Part shown: positions 1-10,563 of the stretch, piece after piece | Position numbering within the stretch: position 1 is the first letter of the stretch | Layout of the letters: each line of letters begins with the position of its first letter | From: Tamarix chinensis | Lineage: Eukaryota > Streptophyta > Magnoliopsida > Caryophyllales > Tamaricaceae | Direction: 5' to 3' | Length of the DNA stretch: 64,000 nt | Assembly (NCBI GenBank): GCA_030549775.1 | Contig: CM060172.1 | Coordinates: 8,667,861-8,731,860 of the forward strand | Made by a program: the position numbers and the translations under genes | The notes under the pieces: model-generated | Databases searched by the model: none | What the model was told of the DNA's origin: nothing | Seen by the model: the letters and a program-made list of their open reading frames with translations, nothing else

Positions 1-1163
1 GGGGTCCCGTGTTTTCTAACACGGACCGTGTTTCTCTCAACTTCTGTAACCGTTCGCGCAACGTTTCCCCGATATATTTCTAAAGTTTGAACATTCGAAA
101 AAGTGGTTCGGGGGAGTTCGAGAATGGGATTTTCTCTTTCTCTCTATACTCTCTAGATACCACATGTAATTTGTAATTCCAATTCTTTTTCTCTCCATTG
201 TATTCAATTGAACAATCAACAATCTGCAATTCAATTCGATAAGTTCTTCTCCATTCCTCTTTTAATTGCAAGTTTTGATTTTTGATTGAATGCAATTCAA
301 TTCTCTTTGCTGCATTATTATTTTTCTTGTGTTTAGTGTTTCATTGTTAATTTATTTATAAGCATTGATGTTAATTATAGATTATTGCATTTAATTGTGT
401 GTTACTGCAATTATGTAGATAATATAAAGTAGGAGGATTTGATGACGGAATTAGGGTTTTGGATTTTGAATTCATGATTCTAGATGGAATTTAATTGAAT
501 TGATGGACGGAATTGAATGATCTCGCATCATAGATTAAGAATTTAAACTAATTAGACTGATCACCTATCTAGTTTAGATCTTAATCTATGCTAGGATAAC
601 GGAATTAATACGTAATTGTTAATTACCATTTCCATAGTAGCAAAAGATTAATTATTAATCTTGTCCATTAATTCGTATGATTGTATGATCCGAGCTTATG
701 TGATTATGGTCATAGTTGACTGCTTTCCATTCGTAATGCTGCCGTTAATTGAATCTAGTGTTCTTAACCTAGGTTATTAATTGGTTAGGTGATAAATTGA
801 GAGCTTATTCAATTTATTAAAATTGAGAGAAAGCAAAGAGATGAATTATTATGAGTTTCTACAAGTCAACATTAAATCATTTAGAATATTTCGTTTCTCC
901 TTGATTATTTGATATCCTAATTCCATAATCAATACTTCCTATCCTTATTCATTAATTAGTGAGTACAATGTTTTATTATTTATCCATAGTTTAGATATTG
1001 ATGATAGAATTATATGTTATTGCATAACCGGGGTTTTAACATCGATTACAGAATTATTGATTATATTCCATTCCTTGTGGGTTCGACTCCTTCTTGCCAT
1101 ATACTACGTATTTGGAAATTAGGATTTATTTATTAAATTTGTTGTGCATACGACAGTGCATCA
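1..1163 (+). mobile_element. Athila-type LTR (3' or solo), left end outside window
   Basis: From about 240 to 1163 this matches, in inverted orientation, the LTR of element E0 at 8271-9200: same order of blocks, including the stretch with CTTGTGGGTTCGACTCC near 1078 and the terminal GTGCATCA at 1156-1163. In E0 the same terminus is followed by a primer site; here it is followed directly by E0 gag sequence on the other strand. So 1163 is an outer LTR end, meaning a 3' LTR or a solo LTR inserted into E0. Positions 1-240 are less clearly matched. The left LTR end and any target duplication partner lie outside the window. Confidence 0.75.
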
Positions 1164-1268
1164 CTTATGATTTTCCTAGATACTCTTCCAATTGATTTAC
1201 TTGATTCTCCAAGTTTTTGATACCATTTTGAGTATCTTATTGAAACTACAATGTGTTGGTAAATAGAG
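1164..1268 (-). pseudogene. gag: E0 gag fragment (Athila-type), C-terminal part
   Basis: On the - strand one frame reads NGIKNLENQVNQLEEYLGKS, the spacer segment found after the zinc knuckle in Athila-type Gag (a run of the type 'IKNLExQVGQL'). It continues the Gag reading frame that stops at 6805, with E1 inserted between. The upstream codons carry a stop. The fragment ends at 1164, against the terminus of an inverted LTR. Assignment rests on family resemblance of a short stretch, but its position, on exactly the opposite side of E1, supports it. Confidence 0.6.
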
Positions 1269-2275
1269 TGATGTGTGTGGGAAGGTGAAATATTCAATTA
1301 TGTGGAACTAATAGTTTAAATGGAGTTTGGATAAGATGATAAAGGCTTGATTATGGTGAGTTAAAAGACTAAACCTTCAAAAGTGTGGACATAAGATGAA
1401 GGTGATTCGAATTATTGTAGAAGTGTGATTCGGTGATAAGGGTTTAGCAATGATGATGGTTCAAATGGAACACACTAATTCATCTATACATTAGGTGATG
1501 GACTGATGATGATGCAGGTTGGAATCGTGGTTTAGGGTTTGGGTTTGGTTCGAAAAGATGGAATAAGGTGGCATTTGGTTGGTATAGATGGTTTAGGTTT
1601 TCGAATGAATAGTTTAGGGATTCAATTTTATATACTGATTTAGTGTTTGGTATAACCATGAATTAGAGTATTATTTTAATGGTAATTAGGGAAGAAAATA
1701 TGGATTAATATTAGTAGAAAAGATATGGATTAATCTCTAATTAACATATACGAAGAGATTAAAATTTTCAAGCCAAATCGTTCACATATATTTGATTTGC
1801 TTGAGCTTGAACACACACATAATTCATTCAATGTTGATCTTCAACTTCAATTAAAGTCTTCATAATACATGCCATATTCTCAACATTCATACATAATATA
1901 ACCTTTCAAACACTAGCTAAATCATATTCTAAAGTATTCCAATCTAAAAGTTATTATGCTAATTTTATGGTAACTTTACGCTACTTTATGCTAAATTTAT
2001 GCTAGCTTTATTCTCATAAGTTATTAATTAATTAATAAATTAGTGAAATTTATTAATGATGCACAAAAATCCTGCCAATATACTCCCCATGCACGTGGCC
2101 ACTCCCTTCTTGCATGCCATGCACATGCACGTAGGCACTTAATTGCTTGTTTATTACGTTTTGAGCAAAGTAACCATCCGTTAGTCTTCAAATTTGGGGG
2201 AAATACTTTCCAAATGAAGAATAATTGGTTCCATAATTATGAAAGACAAATCTTGAGTGTTTTTATCTTCCATCA
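1269..2275 (-). repeat. E1 3' LTR
   Basis: 1007 bp. On the + strand it opens TGATGTGTGTGGGAAGG and closes CTTCCATCA, giving TGATG...CATCA inverted ends. Alignable along its whole length with 5787-6804 and with the solo LTR 33394-34384. Closely shared blocks include ATTCAATTATGTGGAACTAA near the left end and GAATAATTGGTTCCATAATT near the right end. Confidence 0.9.
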
Positions 2276-2295
2276 TTCTCCCCTTATTAGTTTCA
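2276..2295 (-). other. E1 polypurine tract
   Basis: Read on the - strand this is AATAAGGGGAGAA directly before the TGATG start of the 3' LTR, the position and composition of the plus-strand primer of LTR retrotransposons. Confidence 0.7.
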
Positions 2296-2339
2296 ATTTG
2301 ACCTCAAATTTGCATTGTCATAATAACGACTAATGTCTC

Positions 2340-2640
2340 CAATGTCGAATATCCTTGACATCCCACCTTATGAATCTAGCATATTGAACTCATAAGAACT
2401 TTATCCAAACTTTCAAAGTACTTTGAAAGGACCATCCGCCCTTGGCATGATTAGGAAATCTCTCATTCCTTAAGTATAACCATGACAAATCTCCTGGTTG
2501 AAAAACATATTAGCTCCTATGTTTGTTTGCTCTTGTCTTGTACACTTCATTTGCCTTCTAAATATTGTGCTTGAATAAGAACCAATCTTGATTAACATAA
2601 GCTCCAAAAATTCCTTATTTCTTGCACTCTTCGAAGATCG
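2340..2640 (-). pseudogene. pol: E1 integrase, C-terminal remnant only
   Basis: On the - strand a segment reads IMPRADGPFKVL, then FDIGDISRYY, which correspond to the 'LMPRADGPFKVLEK' and 'FNVADLSPY' stretches near the end of chromovirus integrase. It follows almost at once after the end of RNase H (near 2615), so the HHCC zinc finger and the whole DDE catalytic core are absent. Several stops interrupt the frame. Non-functional. Confidence 0.7.
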
Positions 2641-2960
2641 TAGAAAAATAATCATGCGTGGAGTATTGACCCTTCAACATCTCAAACCCCAAATGCTTTG
2701 TATCCATCATGGTAAGTATCATGGTCATCCTCGATAATGCATCTACCATGACATTTTCTTTTCCATCCACATGTCTTGTAGACAACACAAATGTATGCAA
2801 GAAGCTTATCCACTTATCATGTCTTAGCCTCAACTTCTTTTGACTATGCAAATACTTCAAACCCTTATGATCTGAATGAAGTACAAAAGGCTTAAGTCTC
2901 AAATAATAACTCCACGTCTCCAAACAACAAATTATAGCATAAAACTCTATCATAGGTTGA
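2615..2960 (-). pseudogene. pol: E1 RNase H domain
   Basis: A 112-codon open stretch holds the C-terminal half of a Ty3/Gypsy RNase H: IEFYAIICCLETWSYYLR, then HSDH (catalytic Asp region), LKYL, HDKWISFL and VDALSR at the end. RNase H removes the RNA template during reverse transcription. It is the best-kept block of E1. Its C-terminal 20 residues (FSTIFEECKK) belong to the start of the integrase linker. The N-terminal half continues to about 3150 in another frame with stops. Confidence 0.85.
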
Positions 2961-4000
2961 ATTAGTTGAGTCTTGTGCCATTCAAATTCTCACTTGCATC
3001 ACATGTCACTTCAAATAATTCATCAAAATAAGGTAAAGATAATATTGGTGCATTTGAGAGCTTTTTCTTTAAATCTTCATAAGTCTTTGTCACTTGCTCA
3101 TTCCAATGGAACTCTCCTTTCTTCATCAGTTATGTGATAGATGCTGTCCTGGTAGAGAAGTCTTTGATGAACCTCCTATAAAATAAGGCCAGCCCATGGA
3201 AACTTTGAACTTCATGGACATTAGGAGGAATAGGCCATAATTGTATAGCTTCTACCTTTAACAAATAAACTCAAATACCATCTCCAATCACAATATAACC
3301 AATAAAGATCACCCTATCCATCATAAAATCATACTTCTCCATCTTACCATAGAGCTTCACCTCTCTAAGATTGTCAAATATCCTCTTCAAGTGTTGTATG
3401 TGCTCGAACTCGCTCTTGCTATATACCAATGTATCATTGAGGTGAACAACAAAAATGACCCCTAGAAATGGTCTAAGTACCTCAATCATCAACCTCATGA
3501 AAGAAATTGGCGCATTACATAGCCAGATGACATCACCGACCACTCATACAACCCATACTTATTCTTGAAGGCTATCTTCCACTCATCCTCTTCCCATATC
3601 CTCATTTGATGATAACCACTTCTAATATAAATTTTTGAGAACACCATCACCCTATGCAACTCATCTAATATGTCATCTAATCTTGGCATCGGAAATCTGT
3701 ACTTGATTGTGATGTTGTTGACAGCTCTCGAATCAATACACACCTATAAGCTAGTTTGTTTGGCAATGGAACTCCTGACATAAGATCAATAGCATGCTCA
3801 ATACCTCTCAAAGGAGGTAGCCCACTTGGCAATTCTTCTAGAAACACATTAGCATACTCTTTTAATACTTGTTACAATTTTGGATTCATATTAGCATTCC
3901 CCCCTCGTTGGACCTCTTTTACAACTCAGGCATAGTAGATCATCTCATCTCTAATAGCTTCATTCATCTCACACTCATTAAGAATCAACAACTCCGTATT
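2960..4000 (-). pseudogene. pol: E1 reverse transcriptase
   Basis: Two overlapping frames cover the RT: 3495-3743 has [20 protein letters not shown] and SGYHQMR, then a frameshift near 3510-3540 moves to the frame of 3271-3543 with [11 protein letters not shown] and LVYSKSEFEH. The catalytic YFDD box is degraded to VHLND. The thumb and connection continue to about 2960 ([17 protein letters not shown]). RT copies element RNA to DNA. Frameshift, stops and the lost Asp make it inactive. The sequence is closest to RT of chromoviruses with tRNA-Met primer sites. Confidence 0.85.
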
Positions 4001-4189
4001 ACTCTTCTTCTTTTTCCTTTTTTTTTCTATATTTGACTTCTATCTTATTTGTTTCTTCCTTTTCACTCCTCAAAACTGAATCCTTCCCATCTAGATTAGT
4101 TTTGAGCCTAAACTTGTTTTGGCCCTTACACACCACATACTCATTAAGGACCCCATCATGCACAACCTTCCTATTAAACTGTCAGAGCC

Positions 4190-4615
4190 TCCAACAAAAT
4201 GTGACAAGCATCCATAGGTAGAATATCACATAAAACATCATCAAAATGATTTTTAATCTTAAAAGAGATAAGAGTTTGTTTGTTTAGCCTTACGCCTTTG
4301 TCTTTGTTGAGCCATTAGAGTGAATATGGTCTTAGATGACCCTTGGTCTCCAAACCAAGCTTATTCACCATCTTCTCACTAGCAACATTAGTTCATAAGC
4401 CACTATCAATGATGAATTCACACACTTTATCACCAATTCTGCATTTGGCCTTGAAAAACTTCTCTCGTTGAGTAAGTAAAGGTTGGTGTTGAACTTGAAG
4501 CACCCTTTGTAGCACATAGCAATCCACTTGGCCTTCTTTCAAAGCATGCTTTGGAATATCAAGGCCTTCATTCTCTTCACAAGCCTCCATATTTGCTATC
4601 TCTTTCAACGTCAAC
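4190..4615 (-). pseudogene. pol: E1 aspartic protease
   Basis: The open stretch 4393-4614 ends FIIDSGL where chromoviruses have 'IIDGGSCTNVAS'; the next codon is a stop and then TNVASEKMVNKLGL follows in the same frame. The downstream flap region reads DDVLCDILPMDACHILL. This is the retroviral-type protease that cuts Gag-Pol. The active-site D-S/T-G triad appears as DSG, but the stop right after it and further stops break it. Confidence 0.75.
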
Positions 4616-4619
4616 GCCC

Positions 4620-5595
4620 TTTGGTTTGCACAATCCTAAGTAAAGTGGCCATAACATCTACACTTGAAGCATTGCTTATTCACTTTGTCATCCACTTAAT
4701 CTGTTCCCTTTTCCTCATGAGTGAACTTCCTAGCATGGTCTTGAATTACGGCTTGAGAAATTGGTGGATTTGAAACTACCTTGAAAGTTAAACAATATGG
4801 AGCATTGTTTGACTTGCTTTGTGGCTTGTTCCTCTTCAACTGTTTCTCGAATTTGATAGATAACTTGGCTAGGTCTTCAAACACTTCATATGGGTACACC
4901 TATACCTTCTGTCAAAGATTTATATTTAAACCCCTGATGAAACATACACACATTTCTTCTCATTCTTGGACATCACATATAAGAGCTACCCTTTTGAACT
5001 CCTGAATGTATTCTTCAACTCCAAGTAACCCTTGCCTCAATATAGTCATTTTGATAAAATTTTCTTGCTCGTGTTCCTGAGGCACAAACTTCTTCCTCAA
5101 ATGTTCCCCTAATTTTTCCCATGACCTAATATTTGATTATCCTTCTCTCTCCCATCACCTTTTGAAATTATCATAACACACTCTAGCAAAATTTTTAAAC
5201 TTTAGTATCGCTATTCAACATCGTTACTCATCATCAATTTCCTTATACTCAAAAATCAATTCAACAATTTGCAACCATTCAAGAAAAGATTCTGATTCAA
5301 TATTGCCTTCAAAGTCATGAAGATCAAAGTGGATTCCCTTTTCCATATAATCATAGGTTATCCTTGAAGTTTCATGTGCCCTTACATAATTTTCCATGCT
5401 CTCTTCCTCTTCTTCCACTCAGTTTTGTGCTCTTCTCATTTGCCCTTCCTCTATTTATTGCCTTTAGTTTTGTGGTTGTGCATGGGACTCATGGGCTTGG
5501 GAAGCTTCTATTCTTCCCAAATGCAATTTTACCTCCTTGATTTTGTCCATCAAGGTCTTGAGAAAATCTTTCAAGTCTTCTCCTTGGTTTTCCAT
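4620..5595 (-). pseudogene. gag: E1 Gag (capsid and nucleocapsid)
   Basis: The start at 5595 reads MENQGEDLKDFLKTL. The capsid core is seen in 5224-5418: HDFEGNIESESFLEWLQIVE, typical of Gypsy Gag ('FEGxxxPxxFLEWLxxVE'). A later piece (4696-4899) is the basic spacer before the zinc knuckle; near 4640-4680 the - strand has a degraded CX2C-type finger. Gag packages the element RNA. Stops at several points, including near 5400-5430, so no full protein. Confidence 0.75.
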
Positions 5596-5769
5596 TCTTT
5601 TTCTTAACAATTGAACTCAACACTCCCCAAACATACCTTTAATCATGCATCCCTCTTGTAATTTTTTTTATGATTTCTCGGAGATTTTTGAAGATAATAC
5701 ACTTTCTTAATGAATATTAAAGGATATTGAAAGAAAGATTGAATCTTGATTGCAATTCCACCAACCTAA

Positions 5770-5782
5770 GGCTTTGATGCCA
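5770..5782 (-). other. E1 primer binding site, tRNA-Met type
   Basis: On the - strand TGGCATCAAAGCC lies four bases after the 5' LTR end at 5787. It differs at two positions from TGGTATCAGAGCC, complementary to the 3' end of plant initiator tRNA-Met. It sets the orientation of E1. Confidence 0.85.
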
Positions 5783-5786
5783 AAAT

Positions 5787-6804
5787 TAATGTGTGTGGGA
5801 GGGTATAATATTCAATTATGTGGAACTAATGGTTCAAATGGAGTTTGGATAAGATGATAAAAGCTCGGTGATGGTGAGTTAAAGGACTAAACCTTCAAAA
5901 GTGATGGAAATAAGATGAAGGTGATTTGAATTATGGTAGAAGAGTAATGCTGGTGATTTGATGATAAGGGTTTAATAATGATGATGGTTTGAATAGAACA
6001 CACTAATTCATCTATGCATGTGATGATGGATTAGTGATGATGCTTAGTGTCAAAAGTTAGGGTTTGGATGTAGGTTGGAATCATGGTTTAGGGTTAGGGT
6101 TTGGGTTTGGGTTTGGTTCGAAAAGATGGAATAAGGTGGCGTTTTGTTGGTATGGATGGTTTAGGGTTTTGAATGAATAGTTTAGGGCTTTGATTTTATA
6201 TAGTGATTTAGGGTTTGGTTTAACCACGAAATAGAGTAGGATTTTGATGGTAATTAGGATAGGAAAATATGGATTAATATTAGTAAAAAAAGATATGGAT
6301 TAATCTCTAATTCACACAGACGAAGAGATTAAAACTTTCAAGCTAAACCTTTCACGCAAATTTAATTTGCTTGAGCTTAAACTCACATAGAATTCATTCA
6401 ATGTTGATCTTCAACTTTAATTAAAGTCTACATAATACATTCCATATGCTCGACATTCATAGATAATATAACCTTTCTACTAGTAGCTAAATTATATTCT
6501 AAAAAATTTCAAGCTAAAAGATATTATGCTACGTTTATGTTAACTTTATTACTTAGTTAATTAATTACTTAAATTACTTAAATTACTTAATAATGCTCGA
6601 AAATCCTGCCAATATACTCTCCATGCACTTTTGGATGCCATGCATGTCATGCACATGCAGATAGACACTTAATTACTTGTTTGTTATATTTCAAGCAATG
6701 TAACCATCCATTGATTTTTAAATTTGCAGGAGACATTATACTGATGAAGAATAATTGGCTCCATAATTATGAAACTCAATTCTTGAGTGTTTGGTCCTGC
6801 ATCA
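5787..6804 (-). repeat. E1 5' LTR
   Basis: 1018 bp, homologous to 1269-2275. On the + strand it opens TAATGTGTGTGGGAGGG (first TG mutated to TA) and closes CTGCATCA. A few indels separate it from its partner, for example an extra copy of the GGGTTTGG run near 6095-6115, so the insertion is old. Confidence 0.9.
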
Positions 6805-8000
6805 AAAAAATTTCACCAAGTCTTCTAAAGGTATTCCTCCTTATTATTTTTGAACTTGTGGTGAAGGTAATGATTGAAATGGAGGTCTTTGTTGATTTGG
6901 TGGAAATTGAAAGAATCTAGAAACTAGATTTTGACCTTGTTGATTTTGATAAGCTGGTGGCCAGAAATATGAATAACCTACTTGGTGATTGTTCTTGTAC
7001 CCTAGGTTAGGGTGATCCTTCCACCCTGGATTGCATGTTAGTGAATAAGGATCATTCCTCCTTATCCATTCTTTTCCACTAATGTCATTCACTTATTATT
7101 TTTCCTGTAAGGTAGGACACATACTAGTAGGATGACCGGTAGAAGAACAAATTCCACATACTTTTTTAGGATTTTTGTCAATTGCTACTTTTTTCTACTA
7201 GAGATTATACTTGTGCTTTCAGTTCAACAATACTAGCCTCTTTCACCTATTGAGACACAAAAGTACTTCCCTTGTTATTATATTCAGAGTTATATGCCAT
7301 GTTAGAAATTAATCTTTTAGTTTCAGTAGAGGTTTTGTTAACCAATACATCCCCACTAATAGCATCTATCATGTTCTAATACATAGGTGATAATCCTTCA
7401 TAGAAGTATTGTATCAACAATTTCTCACTAATTTGGTGATTGAGGATATTATCACATAACTTCTTGAAATGTTCCCAATAATCATGCAATGACTCTCCCC
7501 CATCTTGTCTAATACCACAACTTTCTTTTCTTATATTAGATGCTCTAGATGAGAAAAAGTATTTTTCAAGGAAAACCTTTTTCATATTAGCCCTAATGTC
7601 TAGAGAGCCCATAAGTAAGTCATATAACCATTCTTTGGCTACATTAGCTAAATGGAAAGAGAAAGCTTTTAGTTTAAGTTCTTCTAAACTTATTCTAGTC
7701 AGTTTCATACCAAAACATGCAATATTGAATTCTTTAAGAAATTTGTTGGGATTGGTGAAGCATCTTAAACCCTTTAGGTTGTTATCCCTGAATCCAGTAA
7801 AATTGGGTAAAGCATGGAATAAACTAGGTTTGATCTCACAAGTAATTTTCTCTCTAGTATAATTAATACATAATAGGTTAGGGTTGAAAATAGGAGCAGC
7901 TAGCTCTTGGTGAGTTCAATGATCTACCATATATGGATCTATGTGACTAGGTGAATTACACAAATCCTCTATGTGATCTTCCTTGAAATTAGTGGAACTT
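6805..8000 (-). pseudogene. gag: E0 Gag (Athila-type)
   Basis: Capsid core in 7376-7708: KEWLYDLLMGSLDIRANMKK, FLEKYFFSSRASNIRKE, HDYWEHFKKLCDN and LLIQYFYEGLSP, characteristic of Athila Gag. A CX2CX4HX4C zinc knuckle (VCGICSSTGHPTSMCP) is intact at 7115-7158. 6844-7092 is the Asn/Pro/Gln-rich tail with NDPYS and NPGWKDHPNL. The N-terminal part (7710-8000) has a stop and LPNFTGFRDNNLKG. Stops near 7375, 7200 and 7100 break the frame. E1 cuts the tail at 6805; the gene resumes at 1268. Confidence 0.88.
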
Positions 8001-8245
8001 CCTTTAGAAGCTAATGGAATATGACATGCGTATACCAATCTCCTTCTTTTTCAATTTGTAATAGGATAAGAATAAGCTAGGTCTATTAGTGTGATCATTT
8101 ATTCTCTATGATCAACCACAACCGACCTCAAACGTGAGTGACTAATAATTATAGACAATTAAAGTAGATAAGTACACTTGGAGAGATTATTAAAAAAGAA
8201 AAATAAACAGTAACATTAAAAGCAAGAATGAAGACTATAATCGTC

Positions 8246-8263
8246 ATTCCCAAGAAATGACAC
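8246..8263 (-). other. E0 primer binding site, tRNA-Asp type (decayed)
   Basis: The - strand reads TGTCATTTCTTGGGAATGAC, which aligns with TGGCGCCGTTGCCGGGGA used by Athila elements (complement of tRNA-Asp 3' end). Most differences are C-to-T. It lies eight bases inside the LTR end GCATCA at 8271. Confidence 0.65.
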
Positions 8264-8270
8264 TGAAATT

Positions 8271-9300
8271 TGATGCTCTATTGTGCATAAAAAAAATTAA
8301 ATCCTAATTCCAAACACATAGTAAATTAAAAATAGGAGTCAAACCCACAAGGCATGGTTCCGATAAAAAATTCTATGATTAATTTCAAAACCTCAGTTAT
8401 CTAATAGCATTAACTTCTATCATTAAATAATATACAATTAATAAGTAATAAAATGATTTACTCACTAATGAATGAATAATGATATGAGATAATTAGTTAC
8501 AAAATTAGTGTATCGAATAATTATCTAAAAAAGAACAATTCTAAGTGCTTTAATGTTAACCTATGAAAACTTATAATAATTCATTTCCTTGATTTTCCTC
8601 AATTATAGTGAATCGAATAAGCTCTTAATCTAAAATTTAGACAATTAATAACGTAGGTTAAGAACGCTAGATTCAACTAATGGTAGTATTAAAAATAGAA
8701 GGTGATCAACTACAACCATAATCACACAAGTTTAGATCATGCTATTATATGAACCAATTGAAAAGATTCATGACTAACCCTTTGCTACCCCAGTGATGAT
8801 AATTAACAAAAACGTATTAATTCCATTATCCTAGATTTGATTAGAATTTAGACTAATGAGGTAATCCATCTAATTAGTTTAAATTCATAATCGATGACAT
8901 GAAATTGTTCAATTATGTTAATTATATTACACTCAGAATCATAAATTGAAATCACATTTTAAATCTAAAACCCTAATTGCATCATCGATTCCTCTTATCA
9001 TCTACTAATTTATATTATCATCTTCATAATTATAAAAAGACACAATTTAATGTATTAACTCATAATTACCATCAATGATTAATAACACAACAACAAAGAA
9101 TTTATAAACTTTAGTAAAATAATAACAAAAAAAAAGAATATGATTGCATTCAAATAAAAATTAGACTTTTGTAATTGAGAGATGAATAGAGAAGAATTTA
9201 TCAACTTAAATTATGGAATGCCAATTACCCTCTTTAAAATGTGAAAAATGAAGTTTCTTTATTTGAAGTGAAAACTCGCACCCTATGTTAATATAAGCAC
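8271..9300 (-). repeat. E0 5' LTR (Athila-type)
   Basis: Reverse complement aligns block by block with 240-1163 (+). The LTR terminus on the - strand is GCATCA at 8276-8271. The far (U3) end is not fixed; alignment is clear to about 9200 and fades by 9300. Confidence 0.75.
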
Positions 9301-9979
9301 AACGGTACCATGTTTCCTCCTCCTTAGCTTTCTCTTCATAAAACTTCAGCACAAGAGATGCTTTATTCTTTGTTGTCTATTTTTTTTCTTTTCTTCTATT
9401 GATTCCATGTTCTCTTAATATGTTCCTTGCTTCTTTTCCTCTTTCCTTCAAAATATTCTTTGAATTTCTTCATTTTTATCTTTTCCTATAAAATCTAACC
9501 AAAAGAGAAAAAGTTGAGAAAATATCAAATCTATAAAAGTAGTGAGGAATAAATGAAGTTTTTTCCAAAGAATAATATCATATAAATCACATATATTAGT
9601 ATGTGAACATTCTTTGAGGTTTTGTTTTAAACATAAAAGCTTATGTGTGTTAATAATTATACTTATGATGTGAGATATCATGGTATTCCTGTAAAATAGG
9701 TAGAGGTTATGGTAATCCTTTAAAACTGATAAATTTACTATGGACTTTCATTTCCTATTTTCATAAAACAGGAATTATTAGTCCTATAGTAGTTTTGTAC
9801 CTTTTCTACACTATTATTCCCTTTAAACCCTATAAGGGGTATGAAAACTTAAGGATTTTGGTACATATGGTAAGGCCATAGAGGTAGGAGATAATTGTTC
9901 ATGGGCATTGGATGTTCAATACACCGTGGCATTTGGTAACAGATATGAGGTTGTTGTGTTTTCCTTAGATAAGCTCCAT
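9301..9979. other. Unassigned AT-rich sequence, probably rest of E0 LTR
   Basis: No coding frame or known motif. It holds a T-rich stretch (9370-9470) and a weak open frame on the - strand with no family resemblance. By position it should be U3 of the E0 LTR or DNA flanking it; no second copy in the window shows which. Confidence 0.35.
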
Positions 9980-10527
9980 TGTAACACCTTCATTTTTACT
10001 ACTTTAAAATTTTATTTTTCTAAAGCATAAATAAGAAAATATTGGGTCTTACTATCACACTTATCATAAGTCCTATTTTAAAGACAAATCAAATTTAAAA
10101 CATAGTGGAAAGATAAGACAATATTATTGATAAGATTACAAATAAATATCCTCCATACAACATGCTAACAAAAATACAATAAGTGATAAAAGAGTCTAAA
10201 GAAACATTAACTATAAAAAAAAGTTAGCACCCAAAGGTATAACATTGGTTTGCCCTAACTGTTAGACCCAAAAGCTCATTGAAAGAAGAAAATCTCCACC
10301 TACTAGACCCTGCAAATCCTTTCCATGCTTATATGCCTCGTACCACTCCATGACCTGCACATAATCATTATAAAAGTAGTATCAATACGAATTCCTTGCA
10401 CTGAATAAATCACAATGACCCTAAAGAAGCAGTATGCTCACATTACATAAAATCATATAATAATTGAAAACCTTCTTGAAGTAGAAAAAAAGGACATGCA
10501 ATAACAAGATGCGATAAATATACTATA

Positions 10528-10563
<36 letters not shown>

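Larger units (their letters stand above)
1269..6804 (-). mobile_element. E1: chromovirus-type Ty3/Gypsy retrotransposon, decayed
   Basis: Two homologous LTRs (1269-2275 and 5787-6804) flank about 3.5 kb of - strand gag, protease, RT and RNase H remnants plus a sliver of integrase. The primer site (5770-5782) and a purine tract (just right of 2275 on the - strand) sit next to the correct LTRs. It is inserted in the gag of E0: the E0 Gag frame runs up to 6805 and resumes at 1268. Internal length is well short of the 4.5-5 kb usual in this lineage because most of the integrase is missing. No matching target duplication is visible (TAGAG versus AAAAA). Confidence 0.88.

Noticed and set aside
1075..1100. 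tRNA-like T-loop (GGGTTCGACTCC)
   Set aside because: No cloverleaf or anticodon arm around it; the same stretch sits in the E0 LTR at 8330-8360, so it is an LTR motif.
1264..6809. Target duplication for E1
   Set aside because: TAGAG versus AAAAA; no shift of the LTR ends produces a match.
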